Shown here: positions 14,476 to 26,078 of the stretch, piece by piece
How the letters are laid out: every line of letters starts with the position of its first letter
How positions within the stretch are numbered: the stretch's first letter is position 1
Source of the DNA: Distichodus sexfasciatus
Lineage: Eukaryota; Chordata; Actinopteri; Characiformes; Distichodontidae
Direction of reading: 5' to 3'
Length of the DNA stretch: 64,000 nucleotides
Assembly: GCA_032718565.1 (NCBI GenBank)
Contig: JAVGVS010000282.1
Location: 171,974-235,973, forward strand
The notes under the pieces: generated by a model
Seen by the model: the letters and a program-made list of their open reading frames with translations, nothing else
Told to the model about the DNA's origin: nothing
Databases searched by the model: none
Made by a program: the position numbers and the translations under genes

Positions 14476-14734
14476 AAGTGAAAGTGAGTAATTTTTTGTC
14501 ATTGTGAACACACCACAGCACAGCACACAATTTCACCACAACAAAATGTGAGCTCTGCACTTAACCCTTCCACGAAAGAGCAGTGGCCAGCTAACAAGCA
14601 CCCGGGGAGCAGTGCTTGGGGATGGTACCTTGCTCATGAGTATCTCAGAGGTAACTTCTTACCAGCCCTGGCTTTGAACCTGCGACCTTCGGATCACAGG
14701 GCAAACACCTTACCATTACGCCACCACCTGCCCC
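14476..14734 (+). repeat. SINE-like / tRNA-like dispersed repeat, copy 1
   Basis: About 260 bp beginning 'aagtgaaagtgagtaa' and ending 'ccaccacctgcccc'. It contains 'tttgaacctgcgacc', which resembles a B-box-type core. A second copy with the same start, middle and end is at 59455-59710, so this is a dispersed family. The open frame at 14548-14793 runs through it and is not a gene. Confidence 0.75.
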
Positions 14735-15249
14735 GAACGTGGTTGAGATTCCAAATCCTAATTCTCTGTGGATTATGTACACATCCTAAGTAGAATTATA
14801 ACTGTAAAAAGCAATCCTAAATAGTTTTTATGATGAAATGCTTATGTGCATAAAGTTGTTTCTGTGCAATTAGATCCACATAATTAAATCTAAGAACAGT
14901 ATAAATTGTTGGTTAGGAAATATTACATATCATTTGTTTAAAAAACATTGTGATTTGAATTTTGCGTCATATCACCCAGGCCTGTCTACCTCATAACCTG
15001 TGATGTTTGCTTGCTGGGTTGTTAATACTAGGAGCTGAAAAAGTCTCAAATCACCATTTCACCTTGAATGTGTCAGTAACACAAACGATTATCATGTTAC
15101 TGACCCTCTCATAAAACCTCTTGAGCACTTTTAAGGACCATTTCAACTCTCTCTGCTCACTTTGTTTGTCCTTTATATCCTCTTCCAAATGTAAAATATG
15201 AAAAAACGAATACCCCATATTGCTTATGAAGAAATTAGTGCAGCCAGAG

Positions 15250-18010
15250 CAGAGCTACACTCAAAGTTAATGAGCACCAACCTTTTCATTAGTGTCGTTT
15301 GAGGAGGCCGCAACAAAGCCTCTTTAATGCCGCGCTCAATCAGCAGCACTTACGCAGATACAATGACAACTCAAAGCAATTTAGCAGACGAGTGCCTAAT
15401 TTAATGGTCGTTGTTAGCCTTGAGCGAATGTATTAATTTCGTGTTGTACTCGGCCTCGGCTGTCAGGAGCCTGGTTGCTGAAGCCTACGCTCAGGGCGCT
15501 GAGGCTGAACCTCCATAATTGGCCATGGGGGAGACACCGGCCTGCCAAACGAAGAGCCTGCCACGTGGGGAGACACCGTTCCTCTACAACACACTAAAAC
15601 TTAAAGATCTACTTGTGTACATATGTCTTAATCCATGAACCATGTGCTTTTTGATAATGAATTAATGATAAAAAATAAACCCTCATATCAGTTAATTATC
15701 CAATAATGTAGAGTAATGATAAAGTCATTTCAATTCAACTTTAGAATCGTTAGTATGGGATTTGTGCGTAAATCAGGACAGTTTCTTGGCGGAAAACATC
15801 TTACATTCAAGTCAAGCGTATTTATATTAAAGCAATCAAAAGTGCTCCAGAAAACCCTCATAAAACATACAACAAAGGACTAGATCATTTAAAAATATAA
15901 CAGAAAAATATCATCAGAACATTTCAAAGGCTGGAGAATGAAAGCAATTTTTTTAAGCCTGATGTAAAAAATTTAAATCACAGAAAATGCACGATCCCCT
16001 TCACGGCTGCATTTATTCACTGTTGGTGATGAAGTAATGCTGAAGAGGAACATGTGTTTTTCCCGCACCGAAGACAAGCCACTCGCTTCCGTGCCGTATC
16101 GAGCTGACAGATCGAACGACCTCTGATAGGATGCAAGCAATCTCACTGGGAAGCATCATGAATATTTTACCACCAGCGACGACCTTCCCATCACTCCCCC
16201 GCTGACTCATACGACACGTCACCCAACCGGACCAGCCTGGGGGAGGAGGAGCAGCGCGTCTCTCTCTTTATCTTTCATTTAAAGCCTGCCTACAGAGACT
16301 CATGGACATGGTGCGTACCTGAGCATCTTTTAAAGAATCTCTCTCCAAATCCTGTTGATTATTGAAGGAATATGTCACCCGAAAGTTGTTCCCCCTGATG
16401 TGCATTAACAGTTAGGAGCAAAATATTCACAAATTCACCAATATTTCTTAAATAACTAACAACTCATCTTGAACTATTGCTTGTTGTACATTAAATGTTC
16501 GTGCACCCGGTCGCCCAGAGGAGGATGGGGTCCCCCTCCGAGTCTTGGTTCCTCTCAAGGTTTCTTCCTATTAGAGGGAGTTTTTCCTTGCCACTGTCGC
16601 CTCAGGCTTGCTTGTTGGGGGGTTTAGGCCGGTTATATGTAAAGTGCTTTGTGACAATGACTGTTAGCGCTATTTAAATAAATTTGAATTGAATTGAATT
16701 GAATTGAATTGAAATGTGTTCTTAAGTTAAGAGCGTTATGACATTAATAAAAAAGTTTGCATAAGATCTTCACAGCACAAACGTACACATGTTGCCTGAT
16801 CAATATTTTCATTGCTGTCTGATACTATTCCATCTTTGATCACTGAATTGTTGGTCAGAAGTAGTTCAATATGATTACATCCTATATTTCAATAAGACCA
16901 ACAGGAGAATAGTCCATTTCTCTTCCTCTCTTTTCTTTTGACCACTGGTTTGGGGAATGACCCCAGAGTCAACAGTTGCTCATTAACACGCACCCAGCAC
17001 TACAGCTCCTTAATGACTCGCACACAAAAGCCTGCAAATGTGCCAGCTGCTCCAAGCCGAGCTCCCAGTCTTTCTTATGGAGCAGAGATAACGAGGCTTG
17101 CTGGATGCACGTCGTCGGAGACAATCTGTACCTGCAGCTGGGACCGGGACACTTCACTAGCGGAATTAAAGTGCATTTCATGTGGCGGCGCCCGTACCTG
17201 CGGATAGGATCAGAAATCAAGCATAAGCGTCTCCTTGTAGCTCCTCTCGGCTGTACCACGTTCTTTTCAGTGGGCCCTTCAGCTGTCCAAGTTGATTATG
17301 ATTTTTATTCACTTTCGTTGAGATTGGTGACAGGACATGCCACGTCCCTCCTTTAATAAAAGCAAGAATTATCCAGAATGTTTTTGCGCCAAATTAAACT
17401 TGACCCGCAGGCAGACTAAATCTCACATGACCGGATGGCAAAAATAAATCCTTTTTATGAATGCAAAGCCATGCAGAACAGCAACAGCTCATTTCAGCAG
17501 CATGTCAGTAGCTAGGGTAGGGAGAATGTGAGGCCAGCCTTCTAAATCCCCAGGCCTAGTTTTCAAACTGTGATTTTTCGAGTTTTTCACAGCCCTGTGC
17601 GTCTGACTTTGATTCGAAAGTGTGTTATAATTAGCCAGTAGCGTCAAACAGCGACTCTTCGAAACTGACTCATCTATCAGATAATTCATTATCACAAATG
17701 GGAAGATTTACGGGTTTTCAGTTCAGGCCACTGGCCGTTTGACTTATTCAGATTTGTACCAAAGTGCTTACACCGAGGCGATTCGGCTGTTGAAGATTAT
17801 ACTCGAGTCTCTGATCTGCGTGAGGTTGAATCGGGGAGGTGAGCTGAGAGCCAGCAATGCTGCTGATGCCGCTGATGCAGCTGCTGTTGTTGCTGTGATA
17901 GGGCTGAATGGAGAGATAAGCACTAAAATAGAGTCGCTTTTCTATATGCAATGAAGAGCGTGACATCGCCTTGGCGTCGTGCCATCTGCCATTTGTGAAT
18001 GTTAACCGTG
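15250..18010. other. block of GC-richer islands upstream of bmerb1 exons, possible conserved non-coding cluster
   Basis: Between very AT-rich flanks there are islands at about 15290-15600, 16000-16320, 16930-17360 and 17720-18000 with mixed composition and no repeat character, except for the L2-like tail at 16503-16712. Open frames cross 16938-17356 on both strands, but I recognise no family and see no consistent splice structure. Regulatory elements of bmerb1 are one reading; this is inference. Confidence 0.3.
16503..16712 (+). repeat. 3' end of a fish L2/CR1-like retroposon with ATTGA-type tail
   Basis: The text 'ggtttcttcctattagaggg' followed by 'ccttgccactgtcgcc' and a tail of repeated 'ttgaa' units is the familiar 3' end of a fish LINE/SINE family. 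A related fragment appears at about 43835-43915. Assigning the LINE clade would need a library search. Confidence 0.7.
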
Positions 18011-18436
18011 ACATTTTATTGTATTAAATGCAAGGTTATTAATGCAAGTGGAACTGAAATTTCAGAATAACACCAAACTTTGTGTTCTCTCTGTGATGAG
18101 GTATGAGTTCACCTGGCATAATTAGTTACTTAAATAACACCTTGATTATTTCTAAATGGTTAGATTGCTGTCGAAATTTTAACCATACACACAGTCACAT
18201 ACATAAACTACTGTTAGCTCCATTGTGACTAGATGTAAATACTACTACTCCCAACCCTAACATTACCTTCAGTAACCAAATCTTTTAGTTCTTTTACTGT
18301 TGCATTTTAAACATGCAACTTTTATACAGTATAAGAGCATTTTTAAAGCCCTCACACATCATAAAAGACATCACAAAGCCACAAAAAACATGCAAATCTT
18401 GGGTTTTACTACCTTTTAGGAGACAGTAAGCCCCCC

Positions 18437-18461
18437 AACACACACACACACACACACACAT
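18437..18461. repeat. (CA)n microsatellite
   Basis: Uninterrupted CA dinucleotide run, read directly. Confidence 0.9.
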
Positions 18462-19034
18462 TTTGCTTGACAGCACGATACCACAATCAGTATTATTTAT
18501 CAAACCTGTCAAGCCAGAGAAGCTAAATTCCTGAGAAATGAGAAACCATAATCACTCACAGGCTCTTCTAACAGTTTTTAGGGGTTTGTGATAAATTTCT
18601 AGCTAAATAGACCAAGGAGCCATCTGATAGGAAGCAGCATTCCTTTTACAGGTTGATATGGGAAAAAGAAATAGCAAAGTTGGCAGTATTTAGCAATATT
18701 GTGAAATAATGAATATTAAATTGCTTAGATTGTTCAGTCTAGAGAGAGTTAATTGTTCTAGAATGTTTTGGATGATTTTATAGTGGTATAAATAAAGACT
18801 AAATAATAATTCAATATCAGACTTCAAAACTTCCTTCTAAAACATGCTGTCATGACTCATGTATAAAACCTTCTAAAGTTGTTGAATGTTTTGCTGAATT
18901 TCTTCTTCATCTGTGATATATTATCATATTGAATGATGATGCTGAAATGACAAATCGTTCACCTATTATCCTCCCCCATACTACTGTAGGGGCACGAACA
19001 AAAGAGATTCTTGTTTTCCTCAGTGAATAGCAGC

Positions 19035-19092
19035 TGTGTGTATGTGTCCAATGTGTGCGTGTGTGTATGTATGTGTGTGTGTGTGCGTGTGT
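19035..19092. repeat. imperfect (TG)n microsatellite
   Basis: TG-rich imperfect run on the plus strand (tgtgtatgtgtcc to gtgtgcg). It explains the His/Thr-rich open frames here. Confidence 0.8.
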
Positions 19093-19329
19093 GCATCAGG
19101 CGATAAAATCCGTGCTGTTCTGTGGAGACTGTGGAGATACTTCTCATCCTCACGAACACGACGCGTCTCGCTTACTCGTGCATTATGATTTCGATATCGT
19201 TCGTATTGCAGTATGCAGGTATACCTTTGTTCCCGTCCGTCTGGCTGCATCCATATCTCTGCGTCCGTTCGTTCTCCGAAATCGACTTCTTTAATTCCAT
19301 TGCGGTTTTTAGAATGATTTTGTGAGTTT

Positions 19330-19520
19330 TCTGTTCTCGCGTCGTTGCCTGTTGGGGAAGTGTGTGGTGCGGCTCGAAACGAGGTTCTGCGGTGTCAGTT
19401 CAGCTCAGTTGAGCCGCGCTGCTGCATCTCTCCTCCGCAGATCTGGCGCAGGCGCTTCTGACGTCGCAGGAGGGAGGGAGGCAGTAGGATGCATACTTGC
19501 CGTGAAGAGCGCAGGGAGGA
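19330..19520 (-). promoter_or_regulatory. CpG-rich block, candidate bmerb1 promoter / untranslated first exon
   Basis: About 190 bp with many CpGs in AT-rich surroundings, containing 'tctgacgtcgca' (a CRE-like core). It lies about 6.6 kb upstream of the first bmerb1 coding exon and is the only such block between bmerb1 and mpv17l. Strand and role are inferred from position. Confidence 0.35.
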
Positions 19521-20989
19521 AGAATACCCTACATGTCAGTAAAATTGGGCTATGGTAAGCCTCATGATCAACGCCACTATTTATTTTAAATAAAAATAGT
19601 ATTGCAATATGATTCAAAATTAACAGAACTGTACGATATTACTGTGATAACCATGACGAACATTTAAATACGCAGAGCAATTTTAGAAAACTTGTTTTTA
19701 ATTTAATATAAACTTCAATGGCAATTCAAAATCGCATGAAATTTCGCTATGGAATTTTTTAGACTAACATTTTAATACGCCAGAAACAATTTTGAAAGCA
19801 TTTAACAATTTTATGCAATATTACAGGTGGTGCTATATAGACTTTTATATTTGTGAATCACTGGAAAAAGGTAAAATTACTACGAACAAAAAACTCTTTA
19901 TTCAATTTTTCTTTTTGAATTCTCAAAATCTTTTGCGATAAATGCAAGCAAACATCATAACAACTGTGGACTTCTGAATGATGCTGTGCTATAAACAGTG
20001 TCTCAAGTTCTTGTCAGTTTCAAGAGTATTAAGTGATTTAACCTTTGGAAACTAAATTCTTAGAGCAATTATATGTTCAGTTACAATTCTAGAATGTATG
20101 TAAATACTGTAAAAACTGTACATGATGGAATTTGCTGCAGTTCCTATGAATAAATCCATACATATATGTGTTATATGTGTGCCATTATACATGTATAATT
20201 ATACATACATTTGAGTACTGTGATATTAAAAGACATTGTTCAAGAATTACAGTTTGTGCCATTCCATTTTAATTCAAAGTACATTCAGTTCATTTGACAT
20301 TCAGGGAATTAAATACAGCACAAATGTTGGTGTGAGTATCTGTAAATACTAAAACTAGAGCATTTGTTAAGAAAAAGGAAAAGTACATCATATTTATGTC
20401 TCTTTTTAGAGATCAACATGACGAAAACACTTAAATGCCTAAAGAAGGCCTAAAGACTTTAAAAACAGGCTTTAGCTTTGCAAGAACTTTCATGGAGGGC
20501 CATATTAACAACAAATCATTTATATTCAAGTGATTCATCTTGTAAACATCTTTTACTGTACTTCTCTGTACCAAGTATAATATAGATTAGCTTGATTTTG
20601 TGTTCAATAACAGTTATTAACTAGATTTTAATTGCGCTATTCATAAATTCACAGTTTAAAAATCCCTTTGCCAAAAGTTAATAAAATGTTTTGATCAGTT
20701 ACACTAACATATTCTGTTCAAAAACATTATATATGATTACCTTTACCATGTTTAATAAATCTTAATTAAATTACTAAAGTAAGTTGAAGTTGATAAAAAG
20801 TATGCTAACATAATTGTTCGATATCATTGTGTTGGTTTTCAAAAAATAGAATAGCTAGAATTAATTAAACAACAAATGTACATTTAAATGAGATACATAA
20901 AATGGCATAAATGGCATCTGGGCCTACCTCCAGCAGTCAGTTTAAACAATACAGAGCAGGTTCCAAGATCAGCGTACATGCAGCAGAAA

Positions 20990-22599
20990 CTAGCTGCTCT
21001 TGCTGGTGTTCTGCACATCCACCTCTCCGTTCAGATGGCGTATCCAGTCCAGAGCCGTCGACATAGCGCCATCACCGCTCTGAAGGGAGGCTTGAGGCAA
21101 TGGCCCAAACAAAAAGCACAGCAATCTCTGAAAGTTGTCCACACATGAGGGGAATCAGGACAAGTTCAGGAACTATAATAAAGAAGAAACCAATTTTACT
21201 AAAAGGAACTGGAAGTAGTATTGAGGATCAAGCAAACACAAACACTGATATATGTGTTTTGATGAGAAATGAATAAGATCATATTTACACTTTAAAGGCC
21301 AGTACATAAGTTCACTCTGAAACACAGACAATTAAAAGTAGATCTCAACTGATGTTTTGTTGAAACAGGTTTATATCTAACCGCGAACCTTCAGGGGCGT
21401 AAGCTATGAAGACTTGCATCGTGTTGAAACTTATTCTTCCAGTCTTCTAAAATATCATCTTTACCATCTAAGTAACTTATACCTGTAAGATTTTTTTTTC
21501 TGAATTTTTACAACATTGAAAAATCAAAATCTCATTTGGATTAAATTGCTTTTTTTTGCCAATACATTCTGCTACATTACAAACCAAATCCATGCTCTGT
21601 CTGCATGATAATTGCTTTATTGTTATTGTATGTTCATCAACTTCAATATATTTACATTGAAGCATTGTTAGTTATAAATTATAAAGTAGCTTCTTGTTTT
21701 CTTTGGATAAATGTACTTCTAGCATATTTCCACTATGGCTATTGATGCAACATTTTGATAAAAGAATAAAATTAATATATCTAAATGTGTGCAGCCTATT
21801 TTAGTTCAGATTACAGCTTATTATGTGTTTATAAGCATGTATTATATATATATTTATATTATATTATGTGCCCTGTTCCTCAATTTAATATATTGCACTG
21901 GCCAGAGAAACATTACTCACTTTGTACATGTATAAAGCTGCAGAAGACAAGCCTTGAACCTTGAAAAAAAAAAACTAACCAGTCATTAATTAACAGTAAG
22001 CCAATTATTTTTGTTTACTAAATAAAATGAAAGAAGGAAAAAATGTCCCTCAAATGTGCTTTGGACCATATCAGACTTCTCTTGTGGATTATTCATGGGA
22101 AATAAGAATCGAGTTTTCTTTCTGAGTCAAGCTGCAGCACAGCTTTTAGTCTGATCTGTCTGATTTACGGGCCATGCACCTGACCCGCGATATCGATTCT
22201 CAAACAATAAATCGTTCAGCCCTGGAGATGATTCTGACTGTAATATTGACCTGTGTAAAAAGCGCGTGTGGCGGTGCGGCGAGCGTCTGGTCCAGCACCA
22301 GCTTCCTGAGCGCCACACCGACGTGGTTTCTGAGAAACTTGCGCCCCAAAAGCCTCGTCCAGAAAAAGTTGAAGTTGGCGTGGAAACCGAAAGCCACCAT
22401 GGCGACGTTGCCCCCGAGCGCCCACTTCGTCTTTTCGTTCCCGGAAAACGCTGATGGACCAAGTCGCGACCGAGGAACAGGCTTCCGTACAGTCACGATG
22501 GTCAGTCACGGAAACGTTCGGACGTGCTTTAAACTCGCCATACCTTCTCAAGAAAACGTTTAATCGTGAGACAGTCTTAGCCATAGAAATTATATTCAA
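20990..22599 (-). pseudogene. mpv17l: mpv17l (Mpv17-like peroxisomal/mitochondrial membrane protein), decayed copy
   Basis: Three exon-like blocks on the minus strand: about 22240-22599 (start MAKTVSRLNVFLRRY; later GFHANFNFFWTRLLGRKFLR and VALRKLVLDQTLAAP), about 21395-21485 (after TTACAG: ISYLDGKDDILEDWKNKF), and 20990-21165 (LIPLM, FVWAIASS, then QSGDGAMSTALDWIRHLNGE). These match the Mpv17/PMP22 family and MPV17L in order. Decay: the first block needs changes of frame around YGSLFLGRDLVHQRF and again before FSGNEKTKW; a TGA stands where the family has PW; another shift occurs before FYTG; the last block changes frame before QSGDG. The second transmembrane exon sequence is unrecognisable after KNKF. 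Adjacency to bmerb1 in the same orientation fits the human MPV17L-BMERB1 pair, so this is the resident locus rather than a processed copy. Confidence 0.8.
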
Positions 22600-23126
22600 A
22601 GCTCATTTAAAAAAAACTCCTGGGCTCTGCGTTTGTTATATTAGTTGATTTAGAGGCGAAAGAATGCAGGAAAAATCGGTTTTAAATCTTCCTCATCGGT
22701 GTGGGAAGAAATCAGTCTTTCCTCTATGAATCACTTTACGCGAAAAATTACCTGCAGTTCACTGAATATGCGGTAGAATCCAAGCGAAGGCAATCAGTTA
22801 AATGTAACGTATGTTTCTACATATGTCGTTTTTTCTTCTTTCGGCTGCTCCCATTATCAGTCAAATAAAGGCATAAGTTGAACGAAAATAAAATATGGAA
22901 TAAATAATGTGGTTGTTCGGCCCTGCAGAACATAATGTATTGTTTTGATAATCTGCTGATGTCTACAGCAAAAGGGTATAAATGCTTTCGTAATTCAAGA
23001 TTCTTCATTGTCACATACATATAAAGAAGAAACTCTAGAAAAAGGTAAAGCCATGAAGAGAATTAAGAAAAGTTGCATCTGGACTAATAAAATATACTGT
23101 ATAGAAACACAGCATGGAATACATTT
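22600..23126. other. intergenic, includes start of a repeated segment
   Basis: No gene seen. From about 22902 the sequence matches a block at about 41974-42230 (shared 'aataatgtggttgttc', 'taatctg', 'gggtataaatgct', 'attcaagattcttcat'). Confidence 0.6.
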
Positions 23127-23172
23127 AAAAAGTGTAGTAATGCTGTTATTTCTACAGCAAATTGTTTTTGTT

Positions 23173-23915
23173 TTTAAACATTTCAATAATTTGCTCTGGA
23201 CCAAAGAAGAAAAGGATCATCTAGACTGTTACCAGCAACAAGTCCAAAAGCCAGGGTCTGTCATGGTATGAGGTTGTCATCCGTGCCCCGCCAAGCTTAA
23301 GAGTAACCTGTACTTCTGTGATGGCACCATTAATGCTGAACAGTTCACTTAGAATTCTGGGCACAATTTGCTGCCTTCAAGAAGACATCTTTTCAGAGGG
23401 ACACATGCATATTTCAACAAGACAGCTGAAACCACTTTCTGCACATTACAAAAATTCTGGCTGGAGGAGAGAATGCGGGTATGACTGGCTGCCTGCAGTC
23501 ACGACCTGTCTCAATAGAGAATGTGTGGCATTTTTGAAGCACAAAATCATTAGCGAACCCTTACTATTGCCTGCCTTGTTTGCAAATAGAATGGGACAAA
23601 TTACACCTGAAACATTTCTGTCACTTGGTGTCTTCCGATCCTAAACGTCTTTTAAGTGTTGTGAAAAGGAATGGCAACATTACAAAGTGGTAAATGAACT
23701 ACTGTTCCAACTTTTTTTGAAATGTGTTGCAAGAACCATAATTGGGATATGTGTTTATTTTGAAAAAAACAATAAAATTCATGAGGAACACATTAAATAA
23801 TGTGCTGTTGTATTGTTTTTAATGTAGCCACGGTCAAAATAATTTATAAAATATACTATTTTTTCAGTTTGTTTAATTTAACATACCATTCCAACTTTTT
23901 CTGATTTGGGGTTGT
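23173..23915 (+). mobile_element. Tc1/mariner element relic, left end missing
   Basis: Plus-strand translation in broken frames gives HLDCYQQQVQKPGSVMVWG-like, NLYFCDGTINAEQF-like, LLPSRRHLF and RMRVWLAACS-like segments. These are the central and C-terminal catalytic region of a Tc1-type transposase, with stops and shifts. The right inverted repeat is present (about 23885-23915, 'ttctgatttggggttgta'); the left one is absent. It is dead: the reading frame is broken several times. Confidence 0.85.
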
Positions 23916-24089
23916 AAAAAGTGTAGTAATGCTGTCATTTCTACAGCAAATTGTTTTTGTTAGTCCAGGACTGAAATTGGTGAGTGCCTATTCTTTAAAA
24001 AGCATTTACCGACGTCAGCCTCAACATAACTTTAAAAAGCAGAAAGTTCCATCTCTGTGCAGGTGTATCATCGAAGTGCGATGGTAACC

Positions 24090-24660
24090 ATGGTTCCAGG
24101 CTTTGTAGTGACGACAGACAAACACCAGAGGGCGCGTCAGTACAAAACCGTCACCGTGAATTACCACAAAGACGCGCAGTTAAACTGCTACAGCTGCAGA
24201 GGAAACAAAGAAATTTAAATGTGTTCCTGTTCGTGTACAAATTGTTGTTTAACTGATACAATACTTTTGTGTGTAATGCACAAATTATATTCGCCTCATA
24301 TTCAAAGAAAAATATACAATTTTATAGTGTTATGAAATATCAGGTTGATTCCAAAATCATATCCAAATACATAAATTACAAGGACAGTATATAATCTATT
24401 TCCATTTGCAATTTTACAATCTTACAAATATATATTAAACACTTTTTATATTTTATTTTCATTTGTTACATTCAGGTAGAAACTGCAATGCAATTTGCAA
24501 AATGCAAAATGCAATTTTTTGGAAAATATATTCAGCTGTCTTCTAAATATTACGATTTTTTAAAAAATCAGTCAAAGCAATTGAAATCGAATATATGCAA
24601 TTGAACTATGTAATCAGATAAACAACTTTAAAGAGCACAGCAACTTCCTATAGTAATGTG
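24090..24660. repeat. locally duplicated segment, copy 1 (downstream of GIMAP-like gene A)
   Basis: Shares long near-identical text with 41548-41965, and with more divergence 43076-43840: 'tagtgacgacagacaaacac', 'agagggcgcg', 'atgcacaaattatattcgcc', 'atcaggttgattccaaaatc', 'cattcaggtagaaactgcaa'. Copies 1 and 3 both lie just downstream of GIMAP-like genes on the minus strand, so they probably mark duplication of a gene-plus-flank unit. Confidence 0.8.
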
Positions 24661-24924
24661 GCAATCTTGTACTTTATGCTTTCTAACTATTAATAGTTCT
24701 CAAAACATCTATTATGTATTAAGCTTATAGTAACAGTGGAAACTTCCCTACCATTATGTTATGCTAACCCTAACCCTACAATAATATATTAAATTCAATA
24801 GTCTTGTCTCACATTGGCCCACAGCAACATTAAAATAGTGTAGATTAATGTACAATGTTTTCTGTTAATAATCTATTCTATTAAGTGTCAATTTCTTTCA
24901 TTAAATATAATTTAAAATTAGGTT

Positions 24925-25145
24925 TTCATTCATTTATTCATTCATTCATTCACCAATTAACCTACAGTGTATTGCATGCCTTTGGACTCTTGAAGGAAAC
25001 CGGAGCACCTGGAGGAAACCCATGCAAACACGGGAGAGCACGCATAAAACTCCACACAGGAAGACCCCAAGGCCGACCCGGGGCTCGCACCCAGGATCTT
25101 CTTGCGTGAGGCGGCAACACTAACCACTGTGCCACGGTGCCGCCC
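24925..25145 (+). repeat. dispersed fish repeat (aggaaaccggagcacc... family)
   Basis: An ATTC microsatellite leads into 'gaaaccggagcacctggagg' and ends 'ccactgtgccacggtgccgc'. I recognise the pattern as a very common fish repeat. The 24885-25109 open frame is part of it. Confidence 0.8.
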
Positions 25146-25909
25146 CTAATATTTACTTTTAGTACAAATAATTGAACATACAGTTGAATGTAAAGTTCTA
25201 TAAAGGGAATGTTTAAAATATATAATCAGTCTGGACTGTGGTGGGGTTGGTGGGTTTGGTTATGTTTTGCACCAGCTGAAACTAAAGTATTGTATAACTT
25301 CAAGTATTTGATATCCCCATCTAACAGGACAAAATATAGAGGGCTACATTGAGTTTCATAAACATACCTCACCTTTCTTTACTGAAAACTATTTGCATTA
25401 AAAGCTTTGCATTCTGCAATATAGTAAATCCTTACAAGTAATCATCAGACTTTATGTGAACTTAAACTTGGATTTCAATGTCATTTCTTAAGTTATTTTC
25501 AAAGATCATATAAACTACATGGATGCAGAAATGTCAAAAACACCTGTTGAGCAAGAGAAAAAATAAAACAGCTAATCTGGCAAAACCAATTTCAGAATCC
25601 TTTTGGTAAATCTGTCCCCCTCGATAATTTTAATAATGCAACCTGCAAACACATTATTACACACATCTGAAAAAAAAAAGCAAAAACTAATATAATAATA
25701 GTGAATGAATATATTACATTTCGTTATAGACATACTGCCATGTATACTTGAATTCGGTAGATGTTATTAGCATTATTCAGGTAGCATTTCATTAAGCCTA
25801 TATAATGCTGCCATAATTATGTAGTCCCAGTACCAATAGATTTTGTGATTTGTGTATTGCCTCAGAATCGCATTTGTTATATAGCACACATTGCTTTTTG
25901 CGCTATACA

Positions 25910-26062
25910 TTAACTGTTCAGTATGATTTTACTGACAAACAAGGCAAGTAATACACCAATCACAAGTCCTAATATGACCCCCACAGCTGAGCCCACTGTT
26001 CCATATGTAGCTCCAGCCACTGAGCCAATAAGAGACAAAAACACTCCTAACAGGCAGAATTA
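25910..26062 (-). pseudogene. orphaned glycine-zipper transmembrane segment of GIMAP-like gene A
   Basis: Minus-strand reading gives VFLSLIGSVAGATYGTVG followed by SAVGVILGLVIGVLLALFVS, with stop at 25910-25912. Glycines are spaced GxxxGxxxG, two residues, then GxxxGxxxGxxxG, in the same register as the tail of gene B. It lies immediately beyond the in-frame stop of gene A (26079-26081) and in another frame, with a KAVVIL stretch in between carrying the shift. It is therefore not translated from gene A as it stands. Confidence 0.8.
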
Positions 26063-26078
26063 CTACAGCTTTTGAGCA

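Noticed and set aside
16938..17356. Overlapping plus and minus open frames of 89-126 residues
   Set aside because: No recognised family, no matching splice exons, and both strands are open at once; treated as possible non-coding conserved block only.
22127..22600. Several overlapping open frames considered as separate genes
   Set aside because: They are successive frames of one mpv17l-like exon, broken by indels.
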